Assembly (NCBI GenBank): GCA_937895845.1 | Contig: CALBLK010000039.1 | Location: forward strand, 1-22,839 | Direction of reading: 5' to 3' | DNA: 22,839 nt | Source of the DNA: an uncultured Prevotella sp. | GTDB taxonomy: Bacteria; Bacteroidota; Bacteroidia; Bacteroidales; Bacteroidaceae | In this document: in pieces, positions 8,701 through 16,272 of the stretch | Layout of the letters: the number at the start of each line of letters is the position of its first letter | How positions within the stretch are numbered: the stretch's first letter is position 1 | Notes under the pieces: model-generated | Database searches by the model: none | What the model was told of the DNA's origin: nothing | Seen by the model: only the letters and a program-made list of their open reading frames with translations | Program-made: the position numbers and the translations under genes

Positions 8701-10047
8701 TTCGACAACTTCAAAGATGAAGCCATGTCAAAGCACCTTTCATTCGACTTCCAATCGAATGTTGACTCATTGACAATGAATGTTGACAGGGGGGCACTTG
8801 AGAAGATAGCGAACAATCTCATTTCGAATGCATTGAAATATACCAGAGAGGGAGGCAGGGTGCTGCTCTCAGTCAATGATGACAAGGAAAACGGCAACTT
8901 GGAAATCAAGGTGGCGGACAATGGCGTTGGCATCTCTCCCGAAAAGAGGGAACAGCTGTTCTCGCGGTTTATGCAGAGCACAGTGTCAAGGAACAGCACC
9001 GGTGTCGGACTGCATTTGACATTCGGGCTTGTCGGGCTGAGCCATGGCACCATCAGGCACTCCGACAATCCCGGGGGAGGTTCGGTTTTCACCGTAGACA
9101 TCCCGACAAATCTCCCAGCTTCCAAGAGCAAGCCTTTTGAGGGAACGGGATGCCTTTCATCCAGCCCCCTTTTCCTGACAGCGGAAAAGGAAGAGCAGGA
9201 AACCGCCCCAGCGGTGACAGACAAGTCAAAAATGAAGCGGATGCTCATCATAGACGACGACGCGGATATGCGCAACTTTCTGAAGTCGGAATTCTCCAAC
9301 CTCTTTGAGGTGCTGACGGCAAGTGACGGCAAGTCGGGACTTGACGCCGCGCGCAACAACGATATCCATATCATCATCTGTGATGTGATGATGCCCGATA
9401 TGTCAGGCTTTGAGGTTACGCGACTTCTCAAAGAAGATTTTGCGACAAGCCACATTCCAGTCATACAGCTCACTGCGCTCAGCAATGACAGTGGCCGGAT
9501 AGAAGGCATTACCAGTGGCGCTGATGCCTATGTTACAAAACCGTTCAACCTCAGGTATCTCAAGACAAGGGTTGCCAAACTTGTTGAGCTGAGAGAGAAT
9601 CTGTTTGCCAAACTTTCCGCAAGCCCGGCTATGGCAAGGCCTCAGCTGCCGATGAGCGACAAAGACAGGGAATTTGCCGACAGGCTTGCCGCAACAGCAG
9701 AAAAGCAGCTTGGCAATTCTGCTTTCTCAGCCGATGACTTTGCTGCCGAGATGGCACTTGGCAGAACAATCTTTTTTCGCAAGGTGAAAGGGGTGACTGG
9801 ATTTGCACCGAAAGAGTACCTTCGTGTAATGAGAATGAAAAAGGCAGTCGAACTTCTGCTGACCACCGACATGACTATCACTGAAATAGCATATAAGGTG
9901 GGTATCTCAGACCCCGCATACTTCAACAAGTGCTTCAAGGCTCAGTTCGGCAAGGCGCCAAGCGTCTATCAGAAAGAGAACAGCCCGTTGTCTGGCGGCA
10001 GCAGTCACCTAGACCTGCATCCTGAAGCGGAAGCCCCGTCGGTCTGA
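5728..10047 (+). CDS. Hybrid two-component system regulator (HTCS): sensor kinase, receiver and AraC-type DNA-binding domain in one protein
   Basis: This 1439-residue one-protein signalling system spans the inner membrane. The order is: N-terminal membrane/signal segment (about 12-29); a periplasmic sensor of two beta-propellers made of Reg_prop repeats (for example RGYIWFATFNGL, DRIWIGTFGSGL, GRIWIGKNNDGI); a Y_Y_Y domain (about 772-848); a transmembrane helix (about 858-880); HisKA with phospho-acceptor H908 in SHEFRTP; HATPase with N1030/N1034 and DNGVGI (1064-1069); a receiver with D1176/D1177, phospho-acceptor D1219, T1249 and K1271; and an AraC-family HTH (about 1308-1420). All key residues are intact. 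In Bacteroidota such proteins usually sense glycans and switch on a neighbouring polysaccharide-utilisation locus. No SusC/SusD or glycosidase gene is visible here, so its target is unknown. It ends in its own terminator. Confidence 0.95.
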   Translation: MQRTTHTFSARTALVLIVAAMFAYVTALSLDIRSTKFATPNGLSDNNVRQILQDSRGYIWFATFNGLTRYDGYDMVKYMPLDGRLAGREPQVRSLFEDSEGYLWIMGYNDIVCCLNLEKDRFERFLPDKGKEERYRYAKEMPDRSVWLWGESGLRRITHTAEGLKSEKIETRLFGTDNIIRVEADMLGRILVGTGRGLWAWKGNKLHCLDGREYQWINTAAGNTALVATDGCIMRVLPNGSLAEIGRIDGVGSRYDLPGSIAKGNEWYISSSSGGRCVNMTTLKVAPVPSRSDLRRGKTIADNLGDIWVHNETGVLYFINDSANALVPLRVIPEKMMKFIDMERYTVTRDRQGRAWITTGVNGLYVYDPKTKRLDHVDTSSGNTQILPTDNLLCSAIDNQGNIWIGMENAGAAMLQTSQEGVSSILHLSDRKGQARAIRMIKKLPGGQIIMSTRDGNLYELADNLKSVNRIPREAVIYDFAVDSKGNRWEVSKNSGIFLNGKKIDYRRLGLTSGNIFTIHIDTQDRIWIGTFGSGLNVLVPSLGASCFKVKTFLNKNYAQRRVRDIFEDSKGYVWVATNQGAYKFDPRRIFDSGYQGERFGHSENVLGSEEIHCFAEDSYGRIWIGKNNDGISILDFRQHAVSPKITNIGTGNGLSHDNVQAFVKGSDNCIWAATAYGVSSINTKTLAIESFVFQSVPSANVHTANSAVLLDGNRLLLGTISGAYLVDLAKIGHRSPQRNLEVSTFKVNGESLPFITGTDYLCKDNGVYTLRLPHESNSLDFYFTTFDFGWPKQTRFRYKLISVDKAWSSPSMDNHITLKNLSPGKYTLLVEASGPDGTWNNRLECNIVITPPWWATWWAKTVYVLLAIAGACLAFTAINRISTLRSKIKMEKQLTDYKLEFFTNISHEFRTPLTLILLSMEKLHEKLAVLKEENSGLPLNSVTQPLATLEKNARRMSRLIDELLTFRKVEKNKMVLYPEPTEVVSFLKEIFDNFKDEAMSKHLSFDFQSNVDSLTMNVDRGALEKIANNLISNALKYTREGGRVLLSVNDDKENGNLEIKVADNGVGISPEKREQLFSRFMQSTVSRNSTGVGLHLTFGLVGLSHGTIRHSDNPGGGSVFTVDIPTNLPASKSKPFEGTGCLSSSPLFLTAEKEEQETAPAVTDKSKMKRMLIIDDDADMRNFLKSEFSNLFEVLTASDGKSGLDAARNNDIHIIICDVMMPDMSGFEVTRLLKEDFATSHIPVIQLTALSNDSGRIEGITSGADAYVTKPFNLRYLKTRVAKLVELRENLFAKLSASPAMARPQLPMSDKDREFADRLAATAEKQLGNSAFSADDFAAEMALGRTIFFRKVKGVTGFAPKEYLRVMRMKKAVELLLTTDMTITEIAYKVGISDPAYFNKCFKAQFGKAPSVYQKENSPLSGGSSHLDLHPEAEAPSV

Positions 10048-10092
10048 AGCCTAATTGACAAGTGCGCTGAAAACGCCCATGATATTGCCCAT

Positions 10093-10117
10093 ATCGGCCT
10101 GAAGGCCGATTTTGGTT
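10093..10117 (+). terminator. Rho-independent terminator after the hybrid regulator gene
   Basis: ATCGGCC (10093-10099), tetraloop TGAA, GGCCGAT (10104-10110), then TTTGGTT. The perfect 7-bp GC-rich stem with a T-rich tail lies 45 bases after the HTCS stop and 15 bases before pflA. It separates the two genes unless read-through occurs. Confidence 0.7.
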
Positions 10118-10132
10118 TAACACCCCAATGAA

Positions 10133-10861
10133 ATGAAAGGTTACATCCACTCCACCGAATCGTTCGGGTCGGTTGACGGCCCAGGCATCCGTTTCATCAT
10201 CTTTCTCAGGGGCTGCGCCATGCGCTGCCAGTACTGCCACAATCCCGACACATGGGCAAAAGGCGTGGAGTGTGACGCCGTGGAAACCGACGAGCTGCTT
10301 GACCGCGCATGCCGCTACAGCAGCTACTGGGGGCAGCGAGGGGGCATCACCGTGAGCGGAGGCGAGGCACTGTTGCAGACCGACTTTGTGACAGAGCTGT
10401 TTGAAAAGGCCAAGGCGCGGGGCATCGGAACCTGCCTGGACACCGCCGCGCAGCCCTTCACACGCAGCGAGCCCTTCATCAGCAAGTTTGACCGTCTGAT
10501 GGAAGTTACCGACACGGTGCTCCTGGACATCAAGCATATAGACAGCGAGGCACACAGGAGGCTCACCGGCCATCCGAACACAAACATCTTGGACTGCGCC
10601 CGCCACCTGGACGAACTGCACGTGCCCATATGGATACGCCATGTGCTGGTGCCCGGCATCACCGACGGCGAAGACGACCTGCGCCGTCTGCGCGCTTTCA
10701 TTGGCACGCTGCACAACGTGGAGCGTGTAGAGGTACTGCCCTACCACACGCTGGGCACTTTCAAATGGCGGGAGCTGGGCCTCAGTTACCCTCTCGACGG
10801 CGTGCGCCCGCCAGCCAAGCAAAGCGTCGACAGGGTCCGCCAGCTGTTAGGGGCCGTGTGA
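10133..10861 (+). CDS. pflA: Pyruvate formate-lyase-activating enzyme (radical SAM)
   Basis: This 242-residue cytoplasmic enzyme uses a [4Fe-4S] cluster and S-adenosylmethionine to place the glycyl radical on pyruvate formate-lyase. The cluster-binding CxxxCxxC is C28, C32 and C35 (GCAMRCQYCHNPDTW). SGGE at 75-78 is the AdoMet-contacting motif, and the N-terminus FGSVDGPGIRF is typical of PflA. The length fits the short PflA form without an inserted ferredoxin domain. The usual partner pflB is not adjacent: the gene sits between the HTCS terminator and the DUF3822 promoter, apparently monocistronic. I find no TAnnTTTG box in the short upstream gap. A two-codon frame ATG-AAA-TGA (10128-10136) overlaps the start at 10133. 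Activation of another glycyl-radical enzyme cannot be excluded. Confidence 0.93.
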   Translation: MKGYIHSTESFGSVDGPGIRFIIFLRGCAMRCQYCHNPDTWAKGVECDAVETDELLDRACRYSSYWGQRGGITVSGGEALLQTDFVTELFEKAKARGIGTCLDTAAQPFTRSEPFISKFDRLMEVTDTVLLDIKHIDSEAHRRLTGHPNTNILDCARHLDELHVPIWIRHVLVPGITDGEDDLRRLRAFIGTLHNVERVEVLPYHTLGTFKWRELGLSYPLDGVRPPAKQSVDRVRQLLGAV

Positions 10862-10899
10862 CATTTTAGTCCCTTTCACTCTGATTGGCCGGCTTTTTC

Positions 10900-10930
10900 T
10901 TTGCATTGTCTGCAAGATGTGCTAACTTTG
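10900..10930 (+). promoter_or_regulatory. Bacteroidota-type promoter for the DUF3822-rsmD operon
   Basis: TTTG (10900-10903), a 19-base spacer, and TAACTTTG (10923-10930) match the -33/-7 consensus with ideal spacing. The box ends 17 bases before the ATG at 10948. It therefore lies inside the longest possible open frame, which supports the ATG over the upstream TTG as the start. Confidence 0.8.
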
Positions 10931-10947
10931 CACGAAACAACAATCAC

Positions 10948-11793
10948 ATGACACCAACCGAGACCACCGCCACACGGCCGGCATGCCAGCGACTTGTCAT
11001 CCGTGTGAGCCGCCATTCGCTGTCGTTTTCCGCGCAAAACAGCCCGCTCAGCCCGGAGCCCCCGGACTTCGAGCCGTACCCGCTGAAGAGCGGCATATCG
11101 CCGGCGGCCAACCTGCGCGAGGCGTTCAAGACAGCCAGACTGCCCGCCGCCGGCTGTCCGCGCGTGTCGGTGATGGTAGAGTCGCCTGTCCTCATGGTGC
11201 CTGTGGGGCTGTACGACGAAGGGCGCCGGCAGGAGCTCTACCGCCATTCCTACCCCGACACGGATGCCGAACGGGTGGAGGGCACAGTCCTTCCCGACCT
11301 CAATGCCGTTGCCCTCTATGCCGTCAACAAAGACTTGCAAATGGTGGTGACCGACCGTTTCGCCAACGCCCAGTTCATGTGCGCGCTGGCTCCAGTGTGG
11401 CGGCACCTCTACCAGCGCAGCTTTGCGAGCCAGCGCAACAAGGTGTACACCTATTTCCATGATGACAAGATGGACGTGATGAGCTTCGCGCAAAACCGTT
11501 TCAAGTTTTGCAACGCCTTTCCGCTGAGCCACACGCCCGATGGGACAGCCAGCGCGCACGATGCGCTCTACTATATGCTCTATGTCTGGAAGCAACTGAT
11601 GCTCAACGCGGAGAGGGACGAGCTCTACCTGGTGGGCGAGCTGCCCGAGCGCGACTGGCTGGTGAGCGAACTTCACCGCTATGTGCAGCGGGTGTACGTC
11701 ATCAACCCTTCAAGCGATTTCAACCGCGCGCCGGCCACCCGGGTCGCAGGGATGCCGTTCGACATGATGGCGTTTTATGCCAAAGGCAGATAA
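10948..11793 (+). CDS. DUF3822 family protein
   Basis: This 281-residue protein is of unknown function. I recognise it as DUF3822 from its make-up and from its place directly before rsmD, a pairing common in Bacteroidales. No signal peptide, membrane segment or catalytic motif is evident. Conserved-looking parts are FANAQFMCALAPVWRHLYQR and DELYLVGELPERDWLVSEL. An open frame reaches back to a TTG at 10885, but a promoter lies inside that extension (10900-10930), so the ATG at 10948 is chosen. The rsmD start lies 16 bases beyond its stop. A link to ribosome biogenesis is suggested only by the neighbour. The family call is fairly secure, the role is not known. Confidence 0.82.
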   Translation: MTPTETTATRPACQRLVIRVSRHSLSFSAQNSPLSPEPPDFEPYPLKSGISPAANLREAFKTARLPAAGCPRVSVMVESPVLMVPVGLYDEGRRQELYRHSYPDTDAERVEGTVLPDLNAVALYAVNKDLQMVVTDRFANAQFMCALAPVWRHLYQRSFASQRNKVYTYFHDDKMDVMSFAQNRFKFCNAFPLSHTPDGTASAHDALYYMLYVWKQLMLNAERDELYLVGELPERDWLVSELHRYVQRVYVINPSSDFNRAPATRVAGMPFDMMAFYAKGR

Positions 11794-11795
11794 AC

Positions 11796-11801
11796 AGGAG
11801 G
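11796..11801 (+). promoter_or_regulatory. Perfect Shine-Dalgarno sequence before rsmD
   Basis: AGGAGG lies 8 bases ahead of the ATG at 11810, in the gap after the DUF3822 stop. It fixes the rsmD start at 11810 rather than at the upstream in-frame ATG 11777, which lies inside the DUF3822 gene. Such a strong site is unusual in Bacteroidota, where most genes in this window show none. Confidence 0.7.
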
Positions 11802-11809
11802 AAGAGACT

Positions 11810-12340
11810 ATGCGAATCATCACCGGACTATACAGGGGACGGCACTTTGACATTCCCCGCACATTCAAGGCAAGGCCAACGACAGACTTTGCCAAGGAAA
11901 ACATCTTCAACGTGCTCAAAGGTTACATCGACCTTGAGGGGGCGACGGCGCTCGACCTCTTTTCGGGTACCGGGAGCATCTCGCTGGAACTGCTGTCGCG
12001 CGGATGCAGCCAGGTGATCAGTGTGGAAGCTGACCGTGAGCACCACCGTTTCATCACCGACTGCGTGAAAAAGTTGGGCACAGACCGCTGCATCGCACTG
12101 CGGGGAGACGTGTTCCGCTTTGCCAAGTCGTGCAGGCAGCAGTTCGACTTGATATTCGCCGACCCCCCATACGCGCTGAAAGAACTGCCCGGCCTCCCCG
12201 ACCTGGTTCTCGGGCGGGCGCTGCTCAAGCCAGAAGGCGTGTTTGTCTTTGAGCATGGAAAGGACTATGACTTTAGCGCGCACCCCCATTTCTTGGAGCA
12301 CCGCGCCTACGGCAGTGTCAACTTCTCGCTGTTCAGATGA
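11810..12340 (+). CDS. rsmD: 16S rRNA (guanine(966)-N(2))-methyltransferase RsmD
   Basis: This 176-residue SAM-dependent methyltransferase modifies G966 of 16S rRNA during 30S assembly. It starts with the characteristic MRIITGLYRGR. The SAM-binding motif I is ALDLFSGTGSISLELLSRG, and the catalytic motif IV DPPY is in FADPPYAL; both are intact. The length is normal. The frame is open from an upstream ATG at 11777, but the family N-terminus and the AGGAGG at 11796-11801 point to 11810. The stop overlaps the helicase gene by four bases (ATGA), so the two are translationally coupled. The gene belongs to the operon driven from 10900-10930. Confidence 0.95.
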   Translation: MRIITGLYRGRHFDIPRTFKARPTTDFAKENIFNVLKGYIDLEGATALDLFSGTGSISLELLSRGCSQVISVEADREHHRFITDCVKKLGTDRCIALRGDVFRFAKSCRQQFDLIFADPPYALKELPGLPDLVLGRALLKPEGVFVFEHGKDYDFSAHPHFLEHRAYGSVNFSLFR

Positions 12341-13764
12341 CGCGCGACGAACTTACCCACCGCATTCTCCAGGCTTTCGCCCATACTCCCACAGCCGAGC
12401 AGCAGCAGGCCATTGACGTGTTTGCCCATTTCATGACAGACCGCTCGCCCATGGCGGCGATGATTCTGCGTGGGTGCGCCGGCACAGGCAAGACCACCCT
12501 GGCGGGTGCCATCGTCAGGGCGCTCACCATGCTGCGGCAGAAAATAGTACTGATGGCACCCACAGGAAGGGCGGCCAAGGTGATGTCGCTCTATGCCGGT
12601 CACAGTGCTTTCACCATACACCGGCGCATCTACCAGCAAAAGGTGGCCGGCACATTCTCGGCCTTCACCCTGGCCGACAACATGAGCCGGGACACACTGT
12701 TTGTCATTGACGAATGTTCCATGATAGCCAACCAAGGCTACGGCGAGTCGAACTTTGGCTCGGGACGGCTGCTTGACGACCTGGTACAGTATGTCTACAG
12801 CGGCGGCAACTGCCGCATGCTGCTGATAGGCGACAGTGCGCAGCTGCCCCCCGTGGGCGAGGAGGAGAGCCCGGCCTTGCAGACAGCCACCGTCAGGGGC
12901 TACGGACTGGCAACCTATGAGGCCGACCTCAACGAGGTGGTGAGGCAGAGCGAGACCTCGGGCATTCTCTACAACGCCACTGCCATCCGCCAGATGATTA
13001 CCCACGACGAGGTGACCCGGATGCCCTGCATCCGTTTCGAGGGCTTCGCCGACATTGTGGCTGTAAACGGGGACGAGCTCATTGAGACACTGGCCTCCAG
13101 CTATTCGGCCGTAGGACTGGACGAGACCATGGTGGTGACACGGAGCAACAAGCGCGCCAACATCTACAACCAGGGCATCCGGGCCCGCATCCTTGACCGT
13201 GAGGAGGAACTCTCAACGGGTGACATGCTGATGGTCGTGAAGAACAACTACCACTGGGCCGCGGCGCTTGGACTCGACAAAGAGATGGGAGCCGGAAAAC
13301 TCACATTCATCGCCAACGGCGACAGAGCCTTGGTGAGAAGGGTGCGCCGCCAGCGCAGTCTCTATGGCTTCAGCTTTGCTGACATCACGCTGCGCTTTCC
13401 CGACTACAACGACCAGGAGCTCACAGCCACCGTGGTGCTTGACTCGCTCACCACCGAAGCACCGGCACTCACACGCGAACAGCACGAGCGGCTGTTCAAC
13501 GGGGTGATGGCAGACCATGCCGACATTCCACGCAAAAAGGACAGGTTAGACAAACTCAGGCAAGACCCGCACTACAACGCCCTGCAAGTGAAGTACGCCT
13601 ATGCGGTGACCTGCCACAAGGCACAGGGCGGGCAGTGGGCGCACATCTATATTGACCAAGGCTATATGACCGACGACATGCTCACCCCCGACTACATCCA
13701 CTGGCTCTACACGGCTTTCACCAGAGCCACGGAACGGCTGTATTTGGTGAACTGGAAACAATAA
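12337..13764 (+). CDS. ATP-dependent DNA helicase of the RecD/Dda (SF1B) type, AAA family ATPase
   Basis: This 475-residue helicase has Walker A GCAGTGKTT (46-54), Walker B with the DE box IDECSM (124-129), motif III LLIGDSAQLPPVG, and the UvrD_C_2-like C-terminal motifs V/VI in AVTCHKAQGGQWAHIYID and YTAFTRATERLYLV. It lacks the N-terminal RecD2 HhH domains and is of Dda/RecD-core size, so it is a stand-alone SF1 helicase, not a RecBCD subunit. It is expected to unwind DNA in replication or repair. The ATGA overlap with rsmD couples the two. The biological role of this short Bacteroidota form is not known to me. Confidence 0.85.
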   Translation: MTRDELTHRILQAFAHTPTAEQQQAIDVFAHFMTDRSPMAAMILRGCAGTGKTTLAGAIVRALTMLRQKIVLMAPTGRAAKVMSLYAGHSAFTIHRRIYQQKVAGTFSAFTLADNMSRDTLFVIDECSMIANQGYGESNFGSGRLLDDLVQYVYSGGNCRMLLIGDSAQLPPVGEEESPALQTATVRGYGLATYEADLNEVVRQSETSGILYNATAIRQMITHDEVTRMPCIRFEGFADIVAVNGDELIETLASSYSAVGLDETMVVTRSNKRANIYNQGIRARILDREEELSTGDMLMVVKNNYHWAAALGLDKEMGAGKLTFIANGDRALVRRVRRQRSLYGFSFADITLRFPDYNDQELTATVVLDSLTTEAPALTREQHERLFNGVMADHADIPRKKDRLDKLRQDPHYNALQVKYAYAVTCHKAQGGQWAHIYIDQGYMTDDMLTPDYIHWLYTAFTRATERLYLVNWKQ

Positions 13765-13790
13765 GGGTGAACAGTAAAAGCAACCATACC

Positions 13791-14345
13791 ATGTTATACA
13801 TCAACGACCGCATCAGCGACTTTGACCTGGAAAGGGCCATTGCAGACCTGCCACCGCAAAGGCGCGAGAAAGCGATGGCCTTCAAAAGCGAGCGCGACAG
13901 ACGGCTTTCTGTGGCAGTCTACCGGCTGCTCTGCGAAGCCCTCAAGCAGGAATTTGCCATCAGCGAGCCTCCTGTGTTCGGCTACCGGCAGGGCGGGAAG
14001 CCCTTTCTTGCCGACTGGCCAGAGATTCATTTCAGCCTGAGCCACTGCCGTCAGGCTGCTGCCTGCGCCATAGGCCTCAGCCCTGTCGGGGTTGATGTGG
14101 AGACCATAAGGCCCTTCAGCGAGGAACTGGCCAGGCGCGTATTAAACGCGGACGAGCTGCACAGCGTTGTCACCTCGGCCAACCCCTCTGCCGCTTTCAC
14201 CAGGCTGTGGACAATGAAGGAAAGCCTGCTCAAGCTCAGCGGCGAGGGCATACGCGGGCCGCTGGCCGATGTGCTCAGCCGAAACGCACACTTTCACACA
14301 GTCATCAACAGTAGGGCCGGCTACATCTGCACGCTGGCTGAATGA
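13791..14345 (+). CDS. 4'-phosphopantetheinyl transferase superfamily protein
   Basis: This 184-residue protein transfers the phosphopantetheine arm from CoA to a carrier protein. Sfp-type signatures are visible: VGVDVETI with D102 and E104 as magnesium ligands, and WTMKESLLKLSGEG with K143 and E144. It is shorter than Sfp itself, as is common in Bacteroidota. I choose the ATG at 13791 (MLYINDRIS), because related proteins begin in this way; a GTG at 13767 would add eight residues. It follows the helicase gene closely on the same strand. No polyketide or peptide synthetase is in view, so it may serve the fatty-acid ACP or a distant cluster. Confidence 0.85.
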   Translation: MLYINDRISDFDLERAIADLPPQRREKAMAFKSERDRRLSVAVYRLLCEALKQEFAISEPPVFGYRQGGKPFLADWPEIHFSLSHCRQAAACAIGLSPVGVDVETIRPFSEELARRVLNADELHSVVTSANPSAAFTRLWTMKESLLKLSGEGIRGPLADVLSRNAHFHTVINSRAGYICTLAE

Positions 14346-14397
14346 ATACGGGCAGGAACCCTGACAAGATTCAAATTGCAACCAACAATAGACAACC

Positions 14398-15783
14398 ATG
14401 CAAGAGACATTATTACTTATCATGGGCACCGCGCTTGGAGCCATCCTCGCCGGGTGGCTGTTCCAGCGGAAACTGAACGGAAAGAAGAGGGCTTTAGACC
14501 GGTCGGAAGCAGCGGCAAACCAGCTGCGCTCTGACCTGGCTGTCAGTTCGGCCCGCCATGATTACCTGGAAAAGCAACTGCAAAAGCAAGAGGAGCAAAT
14601 AGCCGCGGCCAAGGCGCAGCTGGCTGACAGCGAAGCTGAGAACAAGCGGCAGACTGCGCGCGTGGAGGCCTCCGAGCGCGAGATAGAACTGTTGCACCGC
14701 CAGACCTCCGAGGAAGCCAGGCTGCACGAGAAGCGGTTTGCCGAGCAGTTGCAGACAGCCAAGGAGCAGATGGCCAACATGGCCAGGCAGCTGCTCGAGC
14801 AGAATGCCAGCAGGCTGAAAGAGCAGAACTGTGAGGAGATGGGCCACATCACCCAGCCCATCAAGGATGCCATCAGCGAGGTGCGCAAGGCCATCAGCGA
14901 GAGCATGAAAGACGCAGCAGACCACTCGGCCTCGTTTCGCGAGCAGATAAGGCAGATGGTGGAGAGCAACCAGAAGATTGGCGAGAAGGCCGAGACGCTG
15001 GCCAACGTGCTGAGGCGCGACAACAAGGTGGCCGGCAACATGGGAGAGATTATCCTCGGCGACCTGCTGGCCAGCCAGGGACTCACCGAGGGCATCCACT
15101 ACGAGATGCAGACCCGGCTGCGCGACGAGGCAGGACGCCCCATCAAGAACGACGAGACAGGGCGGGAGATGCAGCCTGACGTCATCCTGCACTACCCCCA
15201 GGGGCAGGATGCCATCATCGACGCTAAGGTGTCGCTGGTAGCCTACGAACGCTATGTCAATGCCGACACACCCGAGGACAAGGAACGCTATCTCCAGGAG
15301 CACATCCGAAGCGTGCGCAGCCATGTCAGCGAACTGGCACGCAAGGATTACAGCAAGTATGTCAGGGCACCACGCGAAGCCATTGACTTTGTCATCATGT
15401 TCGTGCCTTTCGAGTCGTCACTCCAGCTGGCACTGGCCAACGACCCCACGCTGTGGCGCGAGGCTTTCGAGCGCAAGGTGTTCGTAACGGGCGAGCAGAA
15501 CCTGCTGGGCATCCTTCACATCATCCACATCGCATGGGTGCAAAACCAGCAGGCTGAGAACCAGGAGAAGGTGTTTGGGCTGGCTGAGCAGCTGCTTGAC
15601 CGCCTGGGCGACTTTATCAAACGCTACAACGACCTTGGGGATGCCATCGAAAAGGTAAAGAAGCAGTATGACTACGCCGACAACAAACTGGCGAGCGGGG
15701 CGCAAAGCGTGGTGAAAAAGGGAAGGGAACTGGTAGACCTCGGTGCCAAGGAGAATCCCAACAGGCGGATAGGCGGGAAGTGA
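14398..15783 (+). CDS. rmuC: DNA recombination protein RmuC
   Basis: This 461-residue protein has an N-terminal membrane-anchor-like helix (about 4-22), a long coiled coil rich in A, E, Q and K (about 30-150), and the RmuC domain (about 160-430). The domain carries the nuclease-like signature in which D271 and IIDAKVSLVAYERY (D275, K277) resemble a PD-(D/E)XK core. RmuC limits inversions and rearrangements at short repeats, but its biochemical activity is not well defined. It lies 52 bases after the transferase gene and ends the operon. The length and domain order are normal. Confidence 0.93.
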   Translation: MQETLLLIMGTALGAILAGWLFQRKLNGKKRALDRSEAAANQLRSDLAVSSARHDYLEKQLQKQEEQIAAAKAQLADSEAENKRQTARVEASEREIELLHRQTSEEARLHEKRFAEQLQTAKEQMANMARQLLEQNASRLKEQNCEEMGHITQPIKDAISEVRKAISESMKDAADHSASFREQIRQMVESNQKIGEKAETLANVLRRDNKVAGNMGEIILGDLLASQGLTEGIHYEMQTRLRDEAGRPIKNDETGREMQPDVILHYPQGQDAIIDAKVSLVAYERYVNADTPEDKERYLQEHIRSVRSHVSELARKDYSKYVRAPREAIDFVIMFVPFESSLQLALANDPTLWREAFERKVFVTGEQNLLGILHIIHIAWVQNQQAENQEKVFGLAEQLLDRLGDFIKRYNDLGDAIEKVKKQYDYADNKLASGAQSVVKKGRELVDLGAKENPNRRIGGK

Positions 15784-15840
15784 GCCCGGGTGGCCACTTT
15801 TGAAAAAATCATAAAACCCAGTGACCGCCAGCCGATTTAT

Positions 15841-15871
15841 TTTGCCGTTAAAGGCTTTTCCATTACCTTTG
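15841..15871 (+). promoter_or_regulatory. Bacteroidota-type promoter for rsfS-ftsH-cdsA
   Basis: TTTG (15841-15844), a 19-base spacer and TACCTTTG (15864-15871) form a full -33/-7 promoter. The ATG of rsfS follows 30 bases later, giving a short leader. The neighbouring sequence is noticeably A/T-rich compared with the genes around it. Confidence 0.8.
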
Positions 15872-15900
15872 CAACTCAATCTTACACATATAAATATTGA

Positions 15901-16260
15901 ATGGAACAGACAAAAGCATTAGTCAGCGCAATTATAAAAGGAGTGCAGGAGAAGAAGGGAAGCGACATCTCTGTGGTTGACTTCAGCGGGACAGAGGGCG
16001 CCATCTGCCGCAACTTTGTCATCTGCCAAGGGTCGTCACCCTCGCAGGTCGACGCAATAGCCGATGCCGTAGAGGAGTTCGCCCGCAAGGAAGCCGGCGA
16101 GAAGCCCATCCGGGTGATTGGCCGCGACAACACCATCTGGGTGGCCATGGACTACGGCACGGTGATGGTGCACATCTTTGTGCCCGACGCCCGCGCCTAT
16201 TACGACTTGGACCACCTGTGGGAGGACGCCCCGGTCACCCATGTACCCAACTTAGACTAA
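15901..16260 (+). CDS. rsfS: Ribosome silencing factor RsfS
   Basis: This 119-residue protein of the RsfS/Iojap family binds ribosomal protein uL14 and blocks 30S-50S joining, lowering translation during starvation. The family core is clear: WVAMDYGTVMVHIFVPDAR followed by YYDLDHLWEDAP. The length is normal. It is the first gene after the 15841-15871 promoter; ftsH starts 12 bases after its stop. The rsfS-ftsH-cdsA order is a familiar Bacteroidota arrangement. Confidence 0.95.
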   Translation: MEQTKALVSAIIKGVQEKKGSDISVVDFSGTEGAICRNFVICQGSSPSQVDAIADAVEEFARKEAGEKPIRVIGRDNTIWVAMDYGTVMVHIFVPDARAYYDLDHLWEDAPVTHVPNLD

Positions 16261-16272
16261 TCACAATCTTCA

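Noticed and set aside
9935..10822. A 295-codon frame on - covering pflA
   Set aside because: It crosses the regulator end, the terminator and pflA; the radical SAM motifs on + show that + is the coding strand.
10885..10947. N-terminal extension of the DUF3822 protein from a TTG at 10885
   Set aside because: A consensus promoter lies inside the extension, so transcripts would start after it.
11777..11809. Earlier ATG for rsmD
   Set aside because: RsmD proteins start MRI(I/T)xGxxRGR, which begins at 11810 behind an AGGAGG; the earlier ATG lies inside the preceding gene.
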